6,005 nt of DNA from positions 11,282-17,286 of the forward strand of contig DNRP01000059.1 in NCBI GenBank assembly GCA_003499955.1. Direction: 5' to 3'. The notes below the pieces were generated by a model that worked only from the letters and a program-made list of their open reading frames with translations, made no database searches and was not told where the DNA came from. The stretch's first letter is position 1. Each line of letters starts with the position of its first letter. The translations under genes and the position numbers were made by a program. This DNA is from Cyanobacteria bacterium UBA9971 (GTDB lineage Bacteria; Cyanobacteriota; Vampirovibrionia; Gastranaerophilales; UBA9971). This document shows, one piece after another, positions 1 to 6,005 of the stretch.

Positions 1-657
<657 letters not shown>

Positions 658-675
658 AACCCTAAATAAAGATTA

Positions 676-718
676 ATAACAAAAGAGGCGAGAATTATTA
701 TTTTCGCCTCTTTGTTAT
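676..718. terminator. Bidirectional intrinsic terminator between convergent ahcY and histidine kinase genes
   Basis: Bases 676-680 (ATAAC) pair with 714-718 (GTTAT). Four A's at 681-684 face three T's at 711-713, leaving one bulge. The core GAGGCGA at 685-691 pairs with TCGCCTC at 704-710, and the helix continues through 692-695 with 700-703 (including one G-U pair) to a 4-base loop at 696-699. The GC-rich core is flanked by an A-run on one side and a T-run on the other, so it reads as stem plus U-rich tail on both strands. The tail is richer on the minus strand (TTTTGTTATTAATC). The kinase TGA stop (complement of 718-720) overlaps the foot of the stem. Function is inferred from structure and position. 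Confidence 0.85.
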
Positions 719-3700
719 CAACTTACAGCTACGGAGAAACAGAATTTAGAGCCTTTTCCTTCTTCTGTTTCAAACCAGATATTGCCATTATGCGCATCTA
801 TGATTTGTTTTGCCAAAAACAATCCCAATCCTGCTCCGATTTTTCTTTCGATTATTTGAGCCATGGCATATCTTTGAAAGAGTCTTTCTTTCATATCAGG
901 AGTTATACCCGGACCATTGTCACTTATACAAGTTATTAACCTGTTATTTTCTCTATAACTTTTTATGTCAATAATTCCATTTTCTTGTGTATATTTAATG
1001 GCATTATCTAAAATAATTTGAACAACTTTTTCAATTTCATTTTTATCAACGGTAATAGGAGGAATATCCGATGTCAAATCAACATTTATTGTTATAAATT
1101 TGGATTTGGCTGATTCATTTAGTTCCCTTAGCGCTTCATTTATTATTTCCTGCATATTAGAACTTCTGAAGTTCAGTCGTTTTCTGCCTGATTCATATTG
1201 ATAGCTGTCTAATAATTTTGTTAATAATTTAAATAAACTTTTATTACTTTCTATTGTTTGGTTAATAAAGTCAATATATCTGCCTATTGGTTCATTAGCC
1301 TGTCTTGCGGCTAAATATTCAAGAGCTTTTTGTTGTCCCACAAGAGGAATTTGAATACCATGAGCAAGGGTTAATATAAAAGTATTTCTTAATTCATCTA
1401 TTTCTACCAGTTTTGTAATTTCCCAGATGGCAGTTACTACAGACTCTGTGATTGCTTTTAAAAGAATGATTTCCTGTTGCGTCCATTCTTTTGGTTCTGA
1501 CGAACATAAAATAATTAACCCTAAAGTTTTAATTTCATGATTATATTTGACAAGAGGAATTGTAAGTATTGAGCTTATATCGAAATATTTAAAAAAACTT
1601 TCCGCTTCGTTGTTATTTTTATAAAAATCTTGAACATTTTTTATAATAAGGTGTTCTGAATTTTCTTCTGTTTTTAATAGAGTATTTGTAAAAAATTTAG
1701 GTAATTTAACTTTTGTAATAGAATACGATTCATTGTTTTTTAAATATTCATATTTTATTTCAGGACTTTCAAGTTTAAGAGCCTGAGTTTCTGCAAAAAA
1801 TACTCTATCAGAATTAAATATATCCGCCAATTTTGAAATCAGGTAGTTATAAATTCTTCCCAAGCTTTCAGATGTTTTAATATTAGTGATAATTTCCCTT
1901 AAGATTCTTTCTCTTTCAGCATTTTCTTTAACGGTATTATAAAGTTTTACTTGATAAAGCGCGATGCTTAGTTGTTCGGTAAGAATTTTAAAAAATTCAT
2001 AATTCTCGTGTAAAAGTTTAAAGCATTCACCCGTATAGTGAAAAACCAGAAATATAATACTTTCGTCATCTTCAGTAATTAATACAGGCAGGGCATAAAG
2101 TGATTTAATACTATAGTTTTTAAAATATCGTTCTAAATCGGTATTTTCAAAATTATTTTTTCTTAAAAATTCATCTGTATTTTCAATTGCTAACAGTTTT
2201 TCTTTTAGTGTTATTTCTCCTAAGACATTAAGAGCTTCCTGTATTGGCTCAACATTTATTAAGCTTCCTATGTCCGGAGAAGATAAATATTCAGAATAAA
2301 TAGTAGTTGGCAAATATTTATTTGTTTTTTTGTCAAAAATTCTTAAATAACATCTGTCTGCATTAAAAGCTTTGCCAATTACAGTAACGATATTTTTTGT
2401 TACTTCATCAAGTTCGAGAGTGCTTCTGATTGTTGTAATCATTTCTCTTAATAAAATTTCTCTGTTTGCCTGATTTTTAACGGTTGTATAAAGTTCTGCC
2501 TGTCTTATAGCAATATAAGCCTGATTTGCAATTGTGTGCAAAAGTTCTATTTCATCGTCAGTCCATTTTCTATAACTATTCACCTGAGAAAATGCCATAA
2601 CACCCCATTTATCGTCCTCTTTTTTTACAGGAATTATTACATAGGACTTAATATTGAGCATTTTAGTCGCATTAATAAAATAATCAGGAAAATTTGTTCT
2701 ATCTAATCTATCAATATCTTCTATTATGATATCTTTGCCTTTATCAACTGCCGTAAAGCCTATAAATTGAGTAGATTCAACAGGATAAGCAACATCTTTT
2801 ATCCCGATAATGTCAGGATTGGATTTTTCTTCACTGCTTATAGACCATTCCGAATAATTTGTTTCTTTAGCATAACTTACGATTGAAACTCTATCAAATT
2901 TAAAAAGATCCAGGACTTCTTTGCATATTATTTTTAAAACTTTTTCTAAATCCAGTGTTTCGCCTATAGCAAAAATAATTTTGCGGATTAATTCAGCTCT
3001 ATTGAATTGATTTTTAGTAGTCGTATAAATTTCTGTCTGATGAATGGCAATAAATGATTGTTTTGCAATTTCATGCAGAAAATCTATCTCATCCTGAGAC
3101 CATTTTTTGTAAGAATTTATCTGAAAAAGTCCAATTATTCCCCATTTTTCCCTATGTTTGCATATTCCATGTGTTTCTTCAAAGGCACATCTCCCTTTTA
3201 TACCTTTAATTGGAATTATAAGCATTGATTTAATACCAAATTCCAAATAAGAATTTTTAAAATAGTCAGGAAAATCAGTTTTTTCTAAATTTTCTATAAC
3301 TATATTTTTCCCTTCATCTAAAACAATTTCCTTAACAAAATTTCCTGTTTCAAATGCGAATTGAAAATCTTTTTGCATTAATAAATCAGTTTGAGGATGA
3401 CACTCCGCTAAAAAATCCCATTCATTAAGCTCTTCTTTATAAGAAGCAATGACAACTTTATCAACCTTAAACAATTTTAATATTTCCTTACATACAATAT
3501 TTAAAATTTTATTTAAATCAAAAGTACTTCTTATAGCTTTTGATATTGAAAGCAAAGCCGTTTCTTTGTCGGCAAATTCTTGTATTTTTATTTGTTTGTC
3601 AAGTAATTTTTTTGTGTAGTTCCAATTATCTTCAATAATAATATTTAATTTTTCAGCTAACAAAGCAGTTTCATCCCTTGATATTATTGGTATTTTTTCA

Positions 3701-4716
3701 GGTTCATTCTCCGGTGTACATTTTTCAACGGTTTTTATAATAACTGTAATAGGATTAATAAAATTTAAAAACAAGACAGACATAATAGCGGAAATGATTA
3801 TAAGAGTTTCGAGAAAAATGGCAGAAGCAATTGACGGGAATCTAATGCCAAATATAATCGAACAGATAGTGACAAAAATTATATAAAAACTAACCAGCGT
3901 TAATGCCAGATAAGCCAATAGCGTATCTTTTATTGATATAGTCAAAGGCATTTTGTTTAATTCATTAAGTCCCAATAAAACCAGTAAATATCCAACAGAT
4001 TTTATTATATGAGATAAAAATCCAAAAAATGGCGTAAGGTCAGGATTTAAAAGGAAAATAGCGCTTATTGCCAGAATAAATAAAGCAACTATAAAAATTG
4101 AAAAAATGTTTTTTGATTGATCAATTTTTATGTTTGCATATATAAAAGCTGTAAACAGAAACAGAGTAGTATCAACTATATGCAAATTTTCCGCTAAAAT
4201 TAAAAACTTGATTCCGCTGATATTTTTTATATAAAAAGTTAAGAAAGAAGTAAAAATTATTGCCAGTATTGCTATAGTTAAATAAATAAGGTAAGCATTT
4301 ATTCTAAAATTATTTTTTTCTTTAGATTTTATTTGAGGATAAAAAAGAGCCATAAATAATGAACCCGATATAACCAGGCTTTCTATTAAGAGATAAAAAA
4401 TACCCGGATCTTGCTGCAGGTTTTCTACATTTAAAATATTATAAGGAAAAGAATACTTGGTTACTACGTGCATAATGGTTAACAGGCTTCCTGTCAGGAA
4501 ACCGCCTGCTATTATTGCCATTCTTTTATCGCGGGTTTTTGAATATAAATAGTTAGCTTTTAAAAATATTAAAATTGATAGCGTTATTATTATAAATTCA
4601 ATAAAATGATGCATTGCTAAACTGAAAGTAAATGATATAGGAAAAATAATTGGAATATAATAAATAAAACCAATTAAAAAAATGATAAAGAAAATTATAA
4701 ATAAATATAAGTTCAT
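718..4716 (-). CDS. Large membrane-bound hybrid-free sensor histidine kinase: MASE3-like membrane domain, HAMP-like linker, four GAF domains, divergent HisKA, HATPase_c
   Basis: This is an inner-membrane sensor kinase of about 1332 residues (numbered from the ATG at 4716). Hydrophobic segments lie near residues 3-25, 37-53, 66-86, 105-126, 141-163, 180-196, 205-224, 231-251, 266-291 and 297-319. The first eight, with HHFIEF near 36-41 and a G-x-L-x-x-x-H stretch near 76-83, resemble MASE3. A HAMP-like segment follows at about 321-366. Four GAF domains lie at roughly 396-561, 581-741, 762-924 and 944-1098. They are joined by similar helices, and the first two are clearly duplicates of each other. 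The HisKA-like helix pair (about 1108-1176) has its phosphoacceptor at His1119, but the motif is HGIQIP, without the usual acidic +1 and Thr/Asn +4 residues. HATPase_c (about 1190-1331) is complete: N-box LDNAIKYT (Asn1238), G1 DNGPG (1266-1270), LFQRY F-box (1279-1283) and G2 GAGLG (1294-1298). There is no receiver domain and no adjacent response regulator, so it is an orphan. A TTG at 4728 would add four residues; I prefer the ATG, although neither has a clear Shine-Dalgarno sequence. The ligand is unknown. Confidence 0.93.
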   Translation of the reverse strand: MNLYLFIIFFIIFLIGFIYYIPIIFPISFTFSLAMHHFIEFIIITLSILIFLKANYLYSKTRDKRMAIIAGGFLTGSLLTIMHVVTKYSFPYNILNVENLQQDPGIFYLLIESLVISGSLFMALFYPQIKSKEKNNFRINAYLIYLTIAILAIIFTSFLTFYIKNISGIKFLILAENLHIVDTTLFLFTAFIYANIKIDQSKNIFSIFIVALFILAISAIFLLNPDLTPFFGFLSHIIKSVGYLLVLLGLNELNKMPLTISIKDTLLAYLALTLVSFYIIFVTICSIIFGIRFPSIASAIFLETLIIISAIMSVLFLNFINPITVIIKTVEKCTPENEPEKIPIISRDETALLAEKLNIIIEDNWNYTKKLLDKQIKIQEFADKETALLSISKAIRSTFDLNKILNIVCKEILKLFKVDKVVIASYKEELNEWDFLAECHPQTDLLMQKDFQFAFETGNFVKEIVLDEGKNIVIENLEKTDFPDYFKNSYLEFGIKSMLIIPIKGIKGRCAFEETHGICKHREKWGIIGLFQINSYKKWSQDEIDFLHEIAKQSFIAIHQTEIYTTTKNQFNRAELIRKIIFAIGETLDLEKVLKIICKEVLDLFKFDRVSIVSYAKETNYSEWSISSEEKSNPDIIGIKDVAYPVESTQFIGFTAVDKGKDIIIEDIDRLDRTNFPDYFINATKMLNIKSYVIIPVKKEDDKWGVMAFSQVNSYRKWTDDEIELLHTIANQAYIAIRQAELYTTVKNQANREILLREMITTIRSTLELDEVTKNIVTVIGKAFNADRCYLRIFDKKTNKYLPTTIYSEYLSSPDIGSLINVEPIQEALNVLGEITLKEKLLAIENTDEFLRKNNFENTDLERYFKNYSIKSLYALPVLITEDDESIIFLVFHYTGECFKLLHENYEFFKILTEQLSIALYQVKLYNTVKENAERERILREIITNIKTSESLGRIYNYLISKLADIFNSDRVFFAETQALKLESPEIKYEYLKNNESYSITKVKLPKFFTNTLLKTEENSEHLIIKNVQDFYKNNNEAESFFKYFDISSILTIPLVKYNHEIKTLGLIILCSSEPKEWTQQEIILLKAITESVVTAIWEITKLVEIDELRNTFILTLAHGIQIPLVGQQKALEYLAARQANEPIGRYIDFINQTIESNKSLFKLLTKLLDSYQYESGRKRLNFRSSNMQEIINEALRELNESAKSKFITINVDLTSDIPPITVDKNEIEKVVQIILDNAIKYTQENGIIDIKSYRENNRLITCISDNGPGITPDMKERLFQRYAMAQIIERKIGAGLGLFLAKQIIDAHNGNIWFETEEGKGSKFCFSVAVS

Positions 4717-4926
4717 TAATGTTCGCAATATTTAAAAATCCAATTAATTTAATCAAATATATATGAGTTTCGCATTACTCTGGAGAATTTTCATTGGAAC
4801 AATGTTTAATAATAAATTAGTTAAACGGGTGTTTAATTTAATAAGTCTTAAAAGTGCAACATAATTAATAATTAAATAAAAAAGGTTTTTGTTTAATTGA
4901 ATCTCAAGAGCGTAAAACAGGCATCA
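4717..4926. other. Divergent intergenic region between the kinase gene and mgtA
   Basis: About 210 very AT-rich bases lie between two divergently read genes, so promoters for both must lie here or overlap the coding starts. I see no RNA gene and no convincing small ORF. For the plus strand, the best -10 candidate is CATAAT at 4860-4865, with only a poor -35 (TTTAAT at 4837-4842, 17-base spacing). For the minus strand, TTGATT, 17 bases, then AAATAT can be read just upstream of the kinase start, but such matches are expected by chance in this composition. GTTTAA occurs three times (4804, 4831, 4891) and once inverted (4821). Confidence 0.6.
4821..4836. promoter_or_regulatory. Small palindrome TTAAAC-GGGT-GTTTAA, candidate operator
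   Basis: A perfect 6-base inverted repeat surrounds a GGGT centre and can be extended outward imperfectly (ATTAG on the left against TTTAAT on the right, with a G-T pair and a one-base bulge). A further direct copy of GTTTAA lies 27 bases before the right arm, and another 60 bases after it. The position, between divergent genes and about 90 bases before the mgtA ATG, suits a regulator-binding site. The arms are pure AT apart from one C/G, so chance formation is possible. No regulator can be named. Confidence 0.25.
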
Positions 4927-6005
4927 ATGACTGATATTGATGAGCTTTTAAAATCGTTTGATACTTCTTTTGAGGGATTGAGCGAGAAACAGGCGCAACA
5001 ACGCCTTAAGAAATATGGATATAACGTTATTTCTGCCGATAAACAAGAAAATGCCTTTATTAAGCTGCTTTCAGAATTCGCAAGTCCTTTAGTTCTTTTG
5101 TTATTTAGCATTGTAATTATATCTTTTTTTATAGGGGAAGTAGAATCAGCGATTATTATTATCGCAATGATTATTATTAATGTATTTATGACCTTTTTTC
5201 AGGAATATCAGGCAGACAAAGCGGCTGAAAAATTAAAAAAACTTGTTAGTACAACAGTTACAATAATTAGGTCGGGAAAAGAAGAAGAAATTTCCCAATC
5301 AGAGCTTGTGCCGGGAGATATAATCAGGCTTTCGGCGGGGAATATTATACCGGCTGACATAAGAATCATTTCTTCAAAAAATCTTTATGTTAACCAGTCT
5401 GCAATGACAGGAGAAGCTTTGCCTGTAGAAAAGAGTGAGAACTCTTATCAGGATGATTTAAAAAATAATATTTTTGATATTCCTAATATTTGTTTTATGG
5501 GTACTAATGTTAACAGCGGAACTGCTATATGTGTTGTTATCGCGACAGGAAGCAACACTTATTTAAATTCAATAGCGGATAAAATAACTCAAAAAACTCA
5601 AAAAAGCAGTTTTGAAGAGGGAGTAGACAAATTTGTCATGCTTCTGGTAAAAGGCATGACTTATATTGTATTGGTTGTATTTATTATAAACGCTTTAAAT
5701 AAGGGCAATTGGCCAGAGGCTTTGCTTTTTGCGATTGCCGTCGCGGTAGGTTTAATCCCGGAGATGATGCCTATGATTGTAACGATTAACCTTTCAAAAG
5801 GAGCTTTAAGCTTATCAAGAGGCAAAGTTATAGTTAAAAAGCTGAATTCCGTTCAAAGTTTGGGCGCTATGGATGTATTGTGTTCCGATAAAACCGGCAC
5901 TCTTACGCAAAACAAGATTATTCTGGAAAAACACATAGATATAAACAGTCAGGAGAATGAAGATGTTTTTTTATATGCTTATATAAACAGTTATTTTCAG
6001 ACAGG
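4927..6005 (+). CDS. mgtA: Magnesium-transporting P-type ATPase (P3B type, MgtA/MgtB family), N-terminal part, 3'-truncated by window edge
   Basis: This is an integral inner-membrane ATPase predicted to bring Mg2+ into the cytoplasm at the cost of ATP. The 359 visible codons are about 40% of the usual 850-910 residues. In order they show: a short cytoplasmic N-terminus with a cation-ATPase N domain (GLSEKQAQQRLKKYG near 17-31); TM1 (54-70) and TM2 (74-91); the actuator domain with its TGEALP dephosphorylation loop (161-166); TM3 (about 237-257); TM4 with the family-type LIPEMMPMIV (276-285); and the phosphorylation motif DKTGTLT with Asp321. The stretches EGVDKFVMLLVKGM, VKKLNSVQSLGAMDVLC and KIILEKHIDI match MgtA/MgtB, not calcium pumps or heavy-metal CPx pumps. 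The chosen ATG has only a weak AGG five bases upstream. An in-frame TTG at 4897, with AAAGG eleven bases before it, would add ten residues and cannot be excluded. No break is seen. Confidence 0.94.
   Translation, partial: MTDIDELLKSFDTSFEGLSEKQAQQRLKKYGYNVISADKQENAFIKLLSEFASPLVLLLFSIVIISFFIGEVESAIIIIAMIIINVFMTFFQEYQADKAAEKLKKLVSTTVTIIRSGKEEEISQSELVPGDIIRLSAGNIIPADIRIISSKNLYVNQSAMTGEALPVEKSENSYQDDLKNNIFDIPNICFMGTNVNSGTAICVVIATGSNTYLNSIADKITQKTQKSSFEEGVDKFVMLLVKGMTYIVLVVFIINALNKGNWPEALLFAIAVAVGLIPEMMPMIVTINLSKGALSLSRGKVIVKKLNSVQSLGAMDVLCSDKTGTLTQNKIILEKHIDINSQENEDVFLYAYINSYFQT

Noticed and set aside
712..939. Plus-strand open frame over the 3' end of the kinase gene
   Set aside because: It overlaps the conserved HATPase_c domain on the opposite strand and begins inside the terminator hairpin; no recognisable protein.
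1423..3531. Bilin-binding (phytochrome or cyanobacteriochrome) GAF domain
   Set aside because: GAF1 contains a Cys-His pair (ECHPQ) but in an early part of the domain. At the usual chromophore position, before the conserved F-x-[VI]-[RK] stretch, GAF1 and GAF2 have no cysteine.
4740..4926. M-box or other magnesium riboswitch in the mgtA leader
   Set aside because: The leader is nearly all A and T, with no series of GC-containing helices or conserved M-box elements that I can recognise; only the small GTTTAA palindrome is present.
4893..5111. Minus-strand open frame at the start of mgtA
   Set aside because: It is antisense to the conserved N-terminal region and TM1 of the magnesium pump, with no family resemblance.

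Overview
The window comes from an AT-rich bacterial genome, with gene-dense coding, short intergenic gaps and ATG/TTG-type starts. The short bacterial/archaeal-type S-adenosylhomocysteinase and the style of the histidine kinase (a dimerisation helix continuing into an 'ALEYL' segment after the H-box, with GAF arrays joined by '..YTTxKNQxNRE..' helices) remind me of Cyanobacteria-related lineages such as Vampirovibrionia/Melainabacteria. That placement is an impression from memory, not a demonstrated result.

Layout: (1) Bases 1-657, plus strand: the C-terminal half of ahcY, cut by the left edge. (2) Bases 676-718: a long hairpin between the convergent ahcY and kinase genes that can serve as a terminator for both; the kinase stop codon overlaps its foot. 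(3) Bases 718-4716, minus strand: one very large orphan membrane histidine kinase of about 1332 residues, with about ten membrane helices (the first eight MASE3-like), a HAMP-like linker, four tandem GAF domains, a HisKA-like dimerisation helix and an intact HATPase_c domain. (4) Bases 4717-4926: a very AT-rich divergent intergenic region with repeated GTTTAA elements and a small palindrome. (5) Bases 4927-6005, plus strand: the N-terminal ~40% of an MgtA/MgtB-type (P3B) magnesium-transporting P-type ATPase, cut by the right edge.

The three genes are not an operon. ahcY and the kinase converge, while the kinase and mgtA diverge from a shared ~200-bp region, so any functional link would be between the kinase and mgtA through that region; this is inference only. 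The most notable feature is the kinase: its phosphoacceptor motif reads H-G-I-Q-I-P instead of H-E/D-x-x-T/N-P. It therefore lacks both the acidic residue used for phosphotransfer and the Thr/Asn used for phosphatase activity, although the ATP-binding domain is complete. Its first GAF domain also carries a Cys/His-rich insertion absent from the sister GAF. No mobile element, CRISPR array, tRNA or rRNA was seen.
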